A DNA stretch of 64,000 nt from UBA10347 sp905182135 (GTDB lineage: Bacteria; Actinomycetota; Acidimicrobiia; Acidimicrobiales; UBA10347), in the NCBI GenBank assembly GCA_963925805.1, contig CAWUSE010000011.1, positions 62,001 through 126,000 on the forward strand, given 5' to 3'. Under the pieces are notes generated by a model. That model ran no database searches, had not been told where the DNA came from, and worked only from the letters and a program-made list of their open reading frames with translations. Of this stretch, positions 7,516 to 17,037 are shown piece by piece; the stretch's first letter is position 1, and each line of letters begins with the position of its first letter. Position numbers and translations under genes: made by a program.

Positions 7516-9882
7516 ATGGATGTGAGCACGACACTTCTCGACAATCAGGCCATCAAGTGGGTGTTGGATTTCGCGCACAGCAACGCTCCATCCGCAACAG
7601 CTGCACTCTTCGAAGCTCAGACCTTCATGCTCGTAGACGGGCCGGAAGGGCCCCTGCAGGACCTGCCATGGCCAACACACGATTGCGGTGGTGCTCAAAC
7701 CCTTATCGAACTCTTCGACACGAGTTCAAAGCCCGAAGTTGCTGCCGCTATGAGTCGGGCACAGATGGCGACGATCGCCACCACAACCGTGCGAAGCCTG
7801 GCTGGGCAACCAATCCAGTTGACGCTGCTGACCTTTGGGCCACAGAGCACGTGCATGCTTGCGGTCCTCGATCACACCACCACCCTCGAGGTTGCCGAAG
7901 CCACACCTGGCAGTTCGATTCGCACCCGAATCGAATGCGATACCACCGGCCGCATGCTGACTGCCGACGGTCCCCCCGGGTCCTACGCATCGCTCGGTGT
8001 AGACCTGGGCCCGTGGGCCGAAAACCTGATCGCTCAGAACAGCCGGGCCACGTACCACCGAGCCATCGAGCAGGTGCTTCTTGGCGAGCCGTACGTTTCG
8101 CTTCAATCAGCAGGGGCTGCACCGGGTCTCCACTTCGGCATCACGATCGTTCGGCCCAACGAAACCATCATCATCGATCTTCACGATCGGTCTCACCAGT
8201 TTGCTGCAATCGAAGCACTCAAACGTTCCCAGACGCAGTTCGACCAGCTCTCTCAGACCTTGCCGGTTGGGGTATTCGTGGTCGAGGCAGAGGGCCGTAC
8301 CAAGTTTGCAAGTGAAAAACTCCGCGAAATGTTGGGGCCTCGAATTGCCACCGAATTTGGTTGGCTCGAGAGCATTCACCCCGACGACCAGGCAAGCGCT
8401 GCCGAGGCCTTCGCTGATCTACCAAAGCATCGAAACTTCAAGGTAGAGGTCCGTTCGAAACAAGCGAACGGTGAATACATGTGGTCGCGTTGGGTTGGCT
8501 CCGACGTTCGCGACGAACAGGGCCGTCTCGAATACGTCGTTGGTTTCGTAGAGGACATCTCTGAATGGCGCGAGCTGAATAATCAGATCGCGTATCAAGC
8601 AAGTTTCGACGGTCTGACTGACCTCCCAAACCGAGTGACCCTTATCGACGAGTTGCGTGAGCGCCTGGAGGGGCAAGCTCCACCGGCAATGACCGGTGTC
8701 TTGTTCATCGACCTCGACGGGTTTAAGCTCATAAACGACACGCAGGGTCACAGTGTCGGCGATGCTGTGTTGCTCGAGGTCGCCCAGCGGTTCCGCCGGG
8801 CACTCCGCCCGACTGACCTGATCGGCCGTTTTGGCGGTGACGAGTTTGTTGTCGTGGCCAGCGATATTCAAGATGACAACGAAGCCAAGGCAATCGGTCG
8901 TCGACTGCACGACATCTTGTCCACGCCCGTGCTGGCCAATGGTCGCATCATCACCGTGGATGCATCTATCGGTATCGCTCTATCTGAGCGTGGCTCGTCG
9001 TCTTCCGAGCAATTGATCGGCAACGCCGATATCGCCATGTATGAAGCCAAGGCAACGGGACGTAATCGGTCCGTCGTCTTCGACGCCACTCTCCGGGCGC
9101 GTGCGTTGCAACGCTTCGACATGACGGCCGGCCTTCGTCATGCTCGCCGACGCCGCGAACTGCGTCTGGACTACCAGCCAATTGTCGACTTGAAGACCGA
9201 GGCGATGGTCGGAGCTGAAGCGCTCGTGCGATGGGAGCATCCCGTGATGGGCCGTATCTCGCCCGGGCTTTTCATCCCCTTAGCCGAAGAGATCGGCCTG
9301 ATTGACGACGTCGGCGAATGGGTCGTAGAGCAAGCGTGTGCGGATCTCGACCGACTCCGAGGCCAAGGGCTGGTCGACGACGACTTCACCATCAGCGTCA
9401 ATGCCTCGGCGCAACAATTCTCTAACGTTGCCTTATTGGCAACGAGAACACTTGCGTCGTTGAACCAGTACGGACTGAAGCCCGCAAATTTGCGCTTCGA
9501 GCTCACTGAATCGGTGCCATTGACTCAGATCCCCGAAGCCGCAAGCCGAATCCGTCAACTCACCAACTATGGCTTTGGTCTCGCTATTGATGACTTCGGC
9601 ACCGGCTATTCCAGCCTGGGCTACCTCACGATGTTGCCTTTCGACATCCTGAAGCTCGATCTCTCTCTCACCGCTCAACTCGAACCGGGATCTCCTGCGC
9701 TCGCCGTGGTCGACAGCTTGATCAGCTTGTCCCATGAGATGGGCTTCAAGATCGTCGCCGAAGGCATAGAGACAGACAAGCAACAGACACTACTTACTAA
9801 CGCTGGCGCTCAACTTGGACAGGGTTACCTCTTCAGCCGCCCCGTGACGCTGAATGCGCTCATCAACCTGCTCACGAACTGA
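7516..9882 (+). CDS. PAS-GGDEF-EAL cyclic-di-GMP enzyme
   Basis: 788 residues, cytoplasmic. An unassigned sensor region (1-230) is followed by a PAS fold (about 235-350, ending YVVGFVEDISEW), a GGDEF domain with motif GGDEF at 440-444 and an intact inhibitory RxxD site (RPTD) five residues before it, then an EAL domain. The EAL domain has EALVRW (E568), SVNASAQQF, LRFELTES, DDFGTGYSS (D692, D693), ILKLD and KIVAEGIET, so the metal and catalytic residues look complete. Both synthesis and breakdown of c-di-GMP are possible, with the sensor region presumably choosing. No Shine-Dalgarno is visible; a TAGGCT box lies 9 nt before the ATG. Confidence 0.95.
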   Translation: MDVSTTLLDNQAIKWVLDFAHSNAPSATAALFEAQTFMLVDGPEGPLQDLPWPTHDCGGAQTLIELFDTSSKPEVAAAMSRAQMATIATTTVRSLAGQPIQLTLLTFGPQSTCMLAVLDHTTTLEVAEATPGSSIRTRIECDTTGRMLTADGPPGSYASLGVDLGPWAENLIAQNSRATYHRAIEQVLLGEPYVSLQSAGAAPGLHFGITIVRPNETIIIDLHDRSHQFAAIEALKRSQTQFDQLSQTLPVGVFVVEAEGRTKFASEKLREMLGPRIATEFGWLESIHPDDQASAAEAFADLPKHRNFKVEVRSKQANGEYMWSRWVGSDVRDEQGRLEYVVGFVEDISEWRELNNQIAYQASFDGLTDLPNRVTLIDELRERLEGQAPPAMTGVLFIDLDGFKLINDTQGHSVGDAVLLEVAQRFRRALRPTDLIGRFGGDEFVVVASDIQDDNEAKAIGRRLHDILSTPVLANGRIITVDASIGIALSERGSSSSEQLIGNADIAMYEAKATGRNRSVVFDATLRARALQRFDMTAGLRHARRRRELRLDYQPIVDLKTEAMVGAEALVRWEHPVMGRISPGLFIPLAEEIGLIDDVGEWVVEQACADLDRLRGQGLVDDDFTISVNASAQQFSNVALLATRTLASLNQYGLKPANLRFELTESVPLTQIPEAASRIRQLTNYGFGLAIDDFGTGYSSLGYLTMLPFDILKLDLSLTAQLEPGSPALAVVDSLISLSHEMGFKIVAEGIETDKQQTLLTNAGAQLGQGYLFSRPVTLNALINLLTN

Positions 9883-9891
9883 CCCTGCCCG

Positions 9892-12381
9892 CTAACTTTG
9901 ACTCTCACGAGGATCGACCGGCCATGCGTGCTTTGGGTATCGACCTGCCATGTCTTTGCGGACCTCAGCCCAGCTCCCATCCCAGAAACCAGGCAGATCA
10001 GCAGTCCGTTGGATCGGACGTCCGGCTGGCGAGAGAAGCTCAACGGTAAGCGGCTGCGACCCATTCAAAATCGCTGGATGGGTCTTGACCCCGTAGAAGT
10101 CCTGGGCTCGCGACTTAATGGTTGGCGGCTCGGCCCGGTAGTCAATCTTGAGCCTGCGCCCTGCCGGAAGCGCAAACGTCGTCGGCAATGCCGACTCAAG
10201 CAGCTGGCGGCGTTCTCGGCCCAACAACATATCTAGCGCTACCGCTACGGAAACGACTTCGAGGTCAGCTCGCCCTGTCGCCGCGACAAGAAGGGGTCCA
10301 AGCCAGCTATCGAGGGTGGCGATGAGCGTCTTGTCGGAGAGATCTGGCCAACCTTTATCGGCTTGGCGGCTGCGAACATACTCAACACGCGCTTGCAGCG
10401 CCCGGGACGAATCGGTCCATGTGAGTGCCTTCAGCCGAGACCGCTTTACATGGTCAAGCAACAGGTCAACGACCTGTTCTGAAGGGATTGGACGACGACT
10501 GGTTGAGCCAAGGTCGAGGGAGCCCAAATGCCGATCAACTCGGGTAACAATGTCGTTACGATCGCGGTCCCACAGAGTGCGTTCTGTGACTTCTGCATCG
10601 AAACCGGCGGTCTCCAGCAAATCCGTGACATCGACGCCCGCTCCGATACGCACGCGAGCATCCTTGCGCTTGCCATCCAGATCGATGGCAACGAGGTACT
10701 CCTCTCCTGCTAAAGGATCGTTGTCTGCTAGCCGCACGCCAGAACCGTTGCGTAGCCGAAAGCGGCCGCGGCCGGTCCCCCGACGTTGCGCTACCCGATC
10801 GGGGAAACCTGACGCGACGAGAAGCCCTATGCGGTCTCGGTCATACCCGTCGTCATGGCACCCAATACGGCGGGCCAGATCATTGGCGCGAGCTCGCACC
10901 AATTGCAGCGAACGTCCCGATGCCAAGGCGTGACCGCGGTTACGGTCGGTCAGTAGGTCCAGCCGCAAACCAAGATCGGCGGGAATCTCGACAGGACGTC
11001 CCCGAAGGACGTCCCGTTCATCGATCAGCGCAGCGAGGGCACAGCCCATTGCACCGATTCCTCGCTCGACGCCAGTGACAACGATCGCCCCGAGTCGCGG
11101 GTGCAGCGGCAACTCCGAAAGGCGACGACCACGTTCGGTAATCATCTCATCGACATCGAGCGCCCCAAGCATGTGAAGAACCTGGCCCGCTTCCTTCCAT
11201 GCCTGTGTCGGAACTGCATCCAGCATGGGGAGGGTGGCTGGATCAGTAACGCCCCAGGCCGCCAGTTCAAGACGGAGCGGGGCTAGGTCGACTTGGGTGA
11301 TTTCTGCAGCGCCAAACGCGGCACGAGTGCCGTGCTCAATTTTCGACCAAAGCCGCACTGCCATACCTGGTCGGGTACGGCCTGCTCGACCGGCCCGCTG
11401 GTCCGCCGATGCCCGTGACACTGAAATCGTGGTTAGCCGGGTGAGACCATTCCCAGGATCGAACCGGGGCGCCCGAGCCAGCCCTGAGTCGACAACAACG
11501 GTGACGCCCTCGACGGTCAGGCTGCTCTCAGCGATGTCGGTGCTGAGCACGACCTTTCGTATCCCTGGGCGTCCTGGCGCAACCGCTCGATCCTGCTCGT
11601 CAAGCGGAAGGCTGCCATGCAACGGGTGTATCTCGACGCGCGGATCCAGGCCACGCAGTTGTTCATGCGTGCGACGAATTTCGGCCATACCTGGCAGGAA
11701 TACCAGCACATCGCCTTCATCTTCTGTATCGAGTGCCCACTGGACCGCTTGTACGACCGCCGGCTCAAGTCGATCGCGCTTGTTCCGTGGTCGCCAATGC
11801 ATCTCGACGTCGAAGGTGCGGCCGCCGCATTCGATCACCGGCGCTGGATCGGGCTCGCCGATCAACGCCGCAACCTTGGGTGCATCAATGGTAGCCGACA
11901 TGACCATCACCGCTGTTCTCAGGTCGAGCGCTCGCTGCGCATCGAGCAGCAACGCTAGGCCTAGGTCCGCCTGCTGGCTGCGTTCGTGGAACTCGTCGAA
12001 GATCACCAGTCCGCAGCCCTCAAGTTCTGGGTCTCGTTGCAAACGGCGAGTCAGGATTCCTTCGGTGACGACTTCGATGCGGGTTGCTCGACTGACTCGG
12101 CGATCATCTCTGGTCGTGACACCGATGGTCTCGCCCACCTGTTCGCCAAGCAGGGATGCCATGCGTGCCGCTGAGGCGCGCGCTGCCAAACGTCGGGGTT
12201 CGAGCATGACGATCCGTTTGCCCCTAAGCCATGGTTCATCGAGCAGTCGTAGCGGCACCACCGTGGTCTTACCTGCACCAGGTTCGGCCGTCAGCACCGC
12301 TCGTCGATGCCGATCGAGTGCGGCCCGCACATCAGGGATGACCGATTCGATGGGCAGCCCTGTATCAGCAATCTGCGTCAT
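9892..12381 (-). CDS. hrpB: ATP-dependent helicase HrpB
   Basis: 829 residues. Walker A EPGAGKTT (33-40), motif II DEFH (129-132, in VIFDEFHERS, the HrpB variant of DEAH), motif III MSATID, LSTDIAESSLTVEGV and DQRAGRAGRTRPG (motif VI) define a DEAH/RHA SF2 helicase. The HA2-like region and the long HrpB C-terminal domain, ending with PxFWDGSWAEVRKDMAGRYPKH, complete the family. The role of HrpB in bacteria is poorly defined. Its ATG overlaps the TGA of the upstream glycosyltransferase gene by 4 nt (ATGA), implying translational coupling. Confidence 0.93.
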   Translation of the reverse strand: MTQIADTGLPIESVIPDVRAALDRHRRAVLTAEPGAGKTTVVPLRLLDEPWLRGKRIVMLEPRRLAARASAARMASLLGEQVGETIGVTTRDDRRVSRATRIEVVTEGILTRRLQRDPELEGCGLVIFDEFHERSQQADLGLALLLDAQRALDLRTAVMVMSATIDAPKVAALIGEPDPAPVIECGGRTFDVEMHWRPRNKRDRLEPAVVQAVQWALDTEDEGDVLVFLPGMAEIRRTHEQLRGLDPRVEIHPLHGSLPLDEQDRAVAPGRPGIRKVVLSTDIAESSLTVEGVTVVVDSGLARAPRFDPGNGLTRLTTISVSRASADQRAGRAGRTRPGMAVRLWSKIEHGTRAAFGAAEITQVDLAPLRLELAAWGVTDPATLPMLDAVPTQAWKEAGQVLHMLGALDVDEMITERGRRLSELPLHPRLGAIVVTGVERGIGAMGCALAALIDERDVLRGRPVEIPADLGLRLDLLTDRNRGHALASGRSLQLVRARANDLARRIGCHDDGYDRDRIGLLVASGFPDRVAQRRGTGRGRFRLRNGSGVRLADNDPLAGEEYLVAIDLDGKRKDARVRIGAGVDVTDLLETAGFDAEVTERTLWDRDRNDIVTRVDRHLGSLDLGSTSRRPIPSEQVVDLLLDHVKRSRLKALTWTDSSRALQARVEYVRSRQADKGWPDLSDKTLIATLDSWLGPLLVAATGRADLEVVSVAVALDMLLGRERRQLLESALPTTFALPAGRRLKIDYRAEPPTIKSRAQDFYGVKTHPAILNGSQPLTVELLSPAGRPIQRTADLPGFWDGSWAEVRKDMAGRYPKHAWPVDPRESQS

Positions 12382-13592
12382 ACGGCATTGTCGGCCTCAA
12401 CGGCCGCGAGCATCTGCTCAAACGCGTCTGGTACTGCGCTCTGCACACGAGCCCAACTGGAGATGAAGGGCGTCTCCATCGGGTTGGTAGAGAAATCTTC
12501 GCCCGCTTCGACTATTGATTGGGCAAATACTTCGACCAGCTTTTCTTCGCTGTGGCTATCGAATTCGAGCCCGTTGATGTCCGCGAGTGCGCCATAACGC
12601 TCGACCATGTCGAGCGCATTGCGGTAGTAGCTGGCCTTGATAGTCCGGAAGGTCTCGGGCGACAAGACCTCTCCCCCGATAGCCAGTTTACGGAACATAG
12701 CCTTGGTGATATCGCGGCTCATCTTATGAAGACCGGTAGTCGGGTCCTCGAACGAGACCTGTTGATGCTTGTGGTCATAGGCACCTGCCAGGTCGACCTG
12801 ACAGATGCGCTGGGTGGTGTAACGGCGGTGGACTTCACTAAGCACCCCGATCTCAAGACCCCAATCACTTGGGATCCGAATGTTTCGTACCACGTTGATG
12901 TGCATGGCAAACTCGCCTGCGAGTGGGTAACGAAAGCTATCTAGGTAGTCGAGATAGTCGTTGTCGCCTAGGCACTGGCGCAGAGCCCGGATCAGTGGCG
13001 TCACGAGTAAGCGGACGACCCGCCCGTTCAGGCGCTCCCCATCGGTGCGAAAGTAGTAGCCCTTGGCAAAGGAGAAGCCAAAAGTAGGGTGCACAACTGG
13101 ATAGAAGAGCTTGGACACCATGGAGCGGTCATAGGTAACGATGTCGGCATCGTGCAGGCCCACCACTTCGCCCAGTCCCGACGCTAAGAAATAGCCAATG
13201 CAGTACCAGACATTACGGCCCTTGCCAGCCTCAAGTGGAGCGATCGAGTGATCGCTAAAGACCTGATCAAGCGCCTGTAATCGGGGCCCGTCATTCCACA
13301 AGATACGGGTGGTCTGGGGCAGCCGCGAGAAGAACTCACGAGCTTGATGGAATTCGTCTTCGTTAGCGCGATCAAGGCCGATGATGATCTGGTCGAGGAA
13401 CGGCACCTCGGCGAGCTCATCGACGATATGGTCCAGCGCCGGGCCGCCAAGTTCGCTGAACAGCGACGGGATGATGAGCGACATCGGCCGCTCCTTGCCC
13501 CATCGAACCAGATCTTCGTCTAGATCCTCGGTAGTGCGCAGACCAAAGTCGTGCAGCGTCGTGATCGGGCCGTTCTGGAAGTAGTCACCCAC
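12378..13592 (-). CDS. GT81 glycosyltransferase, GpgS-like
   Basis: 404 residues of GT-A fold. The metal-binding motif DAD is at 148-150 in VVGLHDADIVTYDR, after a GKGRNVW donor-loop segment. YPLAGEFAM (222-230) matches the PLAGE acceptor-site motif of glucosyl-3-phosphoglycerate synthases, and W..EIGVLSEV follows. GpgS joins glucose from a sugar nucleotide to 3-phosphoglycerate in making glucosylglycerate, a compatible solute or methylglucose-polysaccharide primer. Length fits the roughly 400-residue archaeal and marine GpgS type better than the 320-residue mycobacterial one. No GpgP phosphatase is adjacent. The GTG start has TAGGTT 8 nt upstream. Mannosyl-3-phosphoglycerate activity is an alternative. 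Confidence 0.65.
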   Translation of the reverse strand: MGDYFQNGPITTLHDFGLRTTEDLDEDLVRWGKERPMSLIIPSLFSELGGPALDHIVDELAEVPFLDQIIIGLDRANEDEFHQAREFFSRLPQTTRILWNDGPRLQALDQVFSDHSIAPLEAGKGRNVWYCIGYFLASGLGEVVGLHDADIVTYDRSMVSKLFYPVVHPTFGFSFAKGYYFRTDGERLNGRVVRLLVTPLIRALRQCLGDNDYLDYLDSFRYPLAGEFAMHINVVRNIRIPSDWGLEIGVLSEVHRRYTTQRICQVDLAGAYDHKHQQVSFEDPTTGLHKMSRDITKAMFRKLAIGGEVLSPETFRTIKASYYRNALDMVERYGALADINGLEFDSHSEEKLVEVFAQSIVEAGEDFSTNPMETPFISSWARVQSAVPDAFEQMLAAVEADNAV

Positions 13593-13611
13593 GGATCTTC
13601 AACCTACTCGG

Positions 13612-13645
13612 TAACGAAAGAGCGGGGCCCTCTCAGGCCCCGTTC
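13612..13645 (-). terminator. Hairpin terminator after the OmpA-like gene
   Basis: Stem CGGGGCC (13623-13629) pairs with GGCCCCG (13636-13642) around a 6-nt loop. On the minus strand it is followed by CTCTTTCGTT. The plus strand is also T-rich after the stem, so it may act both ways. Confidence 0.6.
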
Positions 13646-13681
13646 TTCTTGGGATGTGCCGTCGACCTCGGGCCAGGTCGA

Positions 13682-15808
13682 CTAGATCGGACGGAACACG
13701 ATCCGTCGGTTCTTGGCCTTGTTCTCGGGGGTGTCGTTCGGCGCGATTGGCTGATCTTCGCCGAAACCGACCGCTGTCATTGTTTCGGCTGGAATGCCCT
13801 GCGCCTCGAGGTAGGTCTTTACGGCGTTGGAACGTTGACGGCTAAGTGTCTGGTTGAAACCAGGTTCGCCATCAGCATCGGTGTGGCCACCAATTTCGAT
13901 GTCGCCTGGCGTCTGCAGCAAGAATGCGGCAACCTTGTCGAGCTCGATCTTTCCGGCATCTGTCAAGTCCGAACCACCTGACGCGAATGTGATTGGCGCC
14001 AAGCCAAGCGCCGCACCAATATCTTCGGGAAATTCGGGAGCGGCTTCCTGCGGGAGTAAAACCGAGCTGACAATGTGCATAACACCATTGCGAGCTGCAG
14101 CGTCGCCGACGAGCAGAGTCACCGAACCATTCAGCAGAATACTTCCACCTGAAGCGTCGACATCGATGCTCTGCTCATCGAGCTGTGTGGGCAGCGAAGA
14201 CGACGCAGAAATCGTGGCCGAATCTTGAGCGCCCACGAGCAGGTGATACCGCAGCACTGCTTTGAGTGCCTCTGGGTCATTCTGAAGTGCAGCGACCTGG
14301 TCCGAGATAGCAGCGAACGCGTCATTGGTCGGAGCGAAGAGCGTGAACTCGCCACCACCGCCGAGTGCTTCGGCGAATCCTGCTTGATCAAGTAAAGCCC
14401 GCAGCGTCGACAGTTCGGGCTGGGCGTCGATCAGGTCGTTCAGAGAATATCCCTGTGCGGCCTCAGCGGTTGCCGCCTGATCTATGGTCACGTTGTTCTG
14501 CACACCCAAGCCAGCAGCTCGGACTGCTTGGTCCAACAACGCTCGTTCGGTCTCGTTGGCGACAGTGCCATCGAGCACCGCGACGTCGCCGAAGACTTCG
14601 CCCTGCACGTTTGGATACCCAAGCAAGAGTCCACCAAGAGTTGCCTGACGCTGAGCAACCACCGGATCTGGCGTCGGGTCTACTGCTGCAGGTGTTTCAC
14701 CATTCGTAGCGAGGCCGCCCTCGCCATCGCTGCCGCCGGTGCACTGTGCGATGGCGAAAATGAGGATGACGGTGCCGAGCACAGCACCGACTAGCCACCA
14801 AAACCAGCCCACCTTGGAGAGGCCAGAACCTTCGGTGTCGGCATCAAGATCCTCGGCGATAGGCGATCCCGAGGGCTTGGCGTCAGTGCTAGCGGAATCA
14901 CCTGTGATAACAACACCTGCAGGGGCCACGTTTGCCACTTCGGTATCGAAACCGGGTAACGATCCACCGATTTCAATCGCCTCGGTCGCTTCACCCATGC
15001 CCAGTTCGGGCTCGTGAAGTGACGGGAAGTCGTCAGCAGAGTCTGCGAAGACACCCTCGACCACCGTGGCAACGTCATCGTCGAGGATTACCTCGGCGCC
15101 TGGATCGAGAACCATGTCAATATCGCCGTCGACCATCGAAGCTGCAGAGGGCAGGTCCGCTTCGGCAGTGCCTGAATCAACAATGCCCGAATCGCTGAGA
15201 TCGGGGAGATCAAGGTCAGACAGGTGCGTTCCTGGAAGATCGATCTCGCTTTGGCCGACGATCGGATCGACCGCTGGCTCTGAGCTGTTCACCGTGTCGG
15301 GCATCTCCATCGCTGCGGGGCTCACGAGCTCGACGACGCGGCCGAAACCTTTACCCTCGAGGTCCTCGACGGCATCGGCAAGATAAGAGCGCAGGCCATC
15401 AGTGCTGCGGTCCGCGTAGGACGCAACAGTGCCGGTGGCTAGCGGCGCCAACACCGACATGACTTGGGCCAGCAGTCGGGTACTCAACCCTGATGCCGAG
15501 CTGAGAGCGGCTAGCGATGACTCGCCCCGATCGCCGAACGCTACATCGAGCATGGCGGCACCCTGTGCAGGGTCACCAGCTGCGATATATGCATCAAGAT
15601 CGTCAGGCACCCCAGAACCTGGTTCACCGAGCATGGACGCTAAATTCTGCGCGCCACCTGGTTCCAGAGTCTTGTCGCGGAGCCCAGCGATCAGCGCGGG
15701 AAGTCCAATCTCCATCGCCCGTCGGGTCTGGGTGCGATCGGTGCCGAGGGCATGCGCGAGATCGTCCGGAGCCGATCCGCGCAGCATGTCAGCAATCGTG
15801 TCAAACAT
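13682..15808 (-). CDS. DUF937-TM-FAS1-OmpA envelope protein
   Basis: 708 residues from the ATG at 15808. Order: DUF937-like helical domain (about 1-135, MFDTIADML...); acidic Asp/Ser-rich linker (about 165-330); one membrane helix (about 333-355, GWFWWLVGAVLGTVILIF); a BON-like module (about 390-445); a fasciclin FAS1 domain (about 455-586) with FTLFAPTNDAF and the YH motif in VLRYHLLVG; and an OmpA-type peptidoglycan-binding domain (about 602-708) with GGHTDADG and LSRQRSNAV, whose Asp and Arg normally hold diaminopimelate. Topology implies a cytoplasmic DUF937 part and an outside FAS1-OmpA part anchored to the wall. A reading frame extends upstream to 15949 but adds unrelated sequence. Function is likely adhesion or envelope structure. 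Confidence 0.8.
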   Translation of the reverse strand: MFDTIADMLRGSAPDDLAHALGTDRTQTRRAMEIGLPALIAGLRDKTLEPGGAQNLASMLGEPGSGVPDDLDAYIAAGDPAQGAAMLDVAFGDRGESSLAALSSASGLSTRLLAQVMSVLAPLATGTVASYADRSTDGLRSYLADAVEDLEGKGFGRVVELVSPAAMEMPDTVNSSEPAVDPIVGQSEIDLPGTHLSDLDLPDLSDSGIVDSGTAEADLPSAASMVDGDIDMVLDPGAEVILDDDVATVVEGVFADSADDFPSLHEPELGMGEATEAIEIGGSLPGFDTEVANVAPAGVVITGDSASTDAKPSGSPIAEDLDADTEGSGLSKVGWFWWLVGAVLGTVILIFAIAQCTGGSDGEGGLATNGETPAAVDPTPDPVVAQRQATLGGLLLGYPNVQGEVFGDVAVLDGTVANETERALLDQAVRAAGLGVQNNVTIDQAATAEAAQGYSLNDLIDAQPELSTLRALLDQAGFAEALGGGGEFTLFAPTNDAFAAISDQVAALQNDPEALKAVLRYHLLVGAQDSATISASSSLPTQLDEQSIDVDASGGSILLNGSVTLLVGDAAARNGVMHIVSSVLLPQEAAPEFPEDIGAALGLAPITFASGGSDLTDAGKIELDKVAAFLLQTPGDIEIGGHTDADGEPGFNQTLSRQRSNAVKTYLEAQGIPAETMTAVGFGEDQPIAPNDTPENKAKNRRIVFRPI

Positions 15809-16005
15809 CGAAGCCACACACTGATCGTACGGCGTCGAGCACTCCTGAACGTGGCACCTCAGCAATTCTCCTGATTGATCACCGACCAGTCTCGTGTTCG
15901 GACCTACGATTAAAGGATGGTAAACGAGCTCATTATCAGAGCCAAACATGATTTTTGCAGGACCTTTTCAAATGGCCGTGCTCCGTTGAACACTGACCCA
16001 ACCGC

Positions 16006-16875
16006 GTGAGCAGCGATACATCAAGTCATGTAAATTGGAACGCCCAGTCCTCGGCGGACGCACCAATTCTCGTCATGGCCTTAGAGGGGCTATTCGATAT
16101 TGCTGGTGCAGCGACTGACGCAGTGACCCATTTGGTCGAGCGTGCAAGCAACCGTGTGAAGATCGCGTCGATCGATCCCGAGGTGTTCTTTGACTTCACC
16201 CAACAGCGTCCCGTCGTCTCGCTCGATAGCAGCGGCACCCGGTCGCTCAGCTGGCCGGAGAACGACGCCTATGAGCTGACGCTCGACGGTAATGTCTCGT
16301 CACTCGTCACGATTTCAGGGATCGAGCCACACCTTCGCTGGCGAACCTTCGCCGAAGCGGTCGGAGAGATAGCCCAGGAGAGCGGGGCCCGGCTCGTCGT
16401 CACGCTTGGCGCCATGGCTGGCCAAGCGCCTCATACGCGTGCGCTTGGTGTTGTTGGCTCAGCCAGCGATCCTGTGCTTGCTCAGCGGCTTGGTCTTGGA
16501 CGTCCGTCCTATCAAGGGCCAACGGGTCTTGTTGGCGCCCTACACGTTCATCTTCACGAGGCTGGCCTGGCTGTCATCTCGCTACGCGTCTCGGTCCCGC
16601 ATTATGTGACGCAGGCGCCCAATGCGGAAGCAACGAGATCTCTACTTGCCCGGCTCGAGTTGGTTACCGGTATCCAGACTGGCCACGACAGCTTCAACGC
16701 TGACGCCGCAGCATGGCGAACGAAGGTCGACGCTGCCGTCGCAAGCGATGACAAGATGCGCGGTTATGTGCAGCAGCTAGAAGCACTCATAGACAATTCA
16801 GATGACCTTTTACCCTCGGGTGACGAACTTGCCGCCCAACTCCAGGCATGGCTTCGAGACAATTCTGACGAGTAG
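16006..16875 (+). CDS. PAC2 family protein
   Basis: 289 residues similar to the PAC2 (DUF75) family of archaeal and actinobacterial proteins related to eukaryotic proteasome-assembly chaperones. Features include the N-terminal LVMALEGLFDIAGAATDAV, EVFFDFTQQRP, SGIEPHLRW and VVTLGAMAGQAPHTR, then a Gly-rich turn YQGPTGLVGALH and SLRVSVPHYV. Actinobacterial members often occur in genomes with proteasomes, but no proteasome gene is in this window. The GTG at 16006 is the first start of the frame; no promoter box or Shine-Dalgarno is obvious. It is divergent from the OmpA-like gene. Confidence 0.85.
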   Translation: MSSDTSSHVNWNAQSSADAPILVMALEGLFDIAGAATDAVTHLVERASNRVKIASIDPEVFFDFTQQRPVVSLDSSGTRSLSWPENDAYELTLDGNVSSLVTISGIEPHLRWRTFAEAVGEIAQESGARLVVTLGAMAGQAPHTRALGVVGSASDPVLAQRLGLGRPSYQGPTGLVGALHVHLHEAGLAVISLRVSVPHYVTQAPNAEATRSLLARLELVTGIQTGHDSFNADAAAWRTKVDAAVASDDKMRGYVQQLEALIDNSDDLLPSGDELAAQLQAWLRDNSDE

Positions 16876-17037
16876 CCGGACAACGCTGCGCCAACTTGGA
16901 CAGCGAAAGGTTCGGCTCTGCCAGAATGAGTGAAGCGGCTCTTGATTACTAGTGGTCAACAAACTTTGCAGGAGCAGAGGCTCTAGCGCAGCGTTTCGAC
17001 AAGGTTCGAGCTGAAAGGCTGCTACCCGGACTACCGG

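Noticed and set aside
11225..12466. 413-codon frame on the plus strand
   Set aside because: Antisense shadow of hrpB; composition is Arg/Ser/Pro-rich and no domain is seen.
16970..17037. AGGTTCGAGC, resembling a tRNA T-arm
   Set aside because: No acceptor stem, D-arm or anticodon arm can be built around it.
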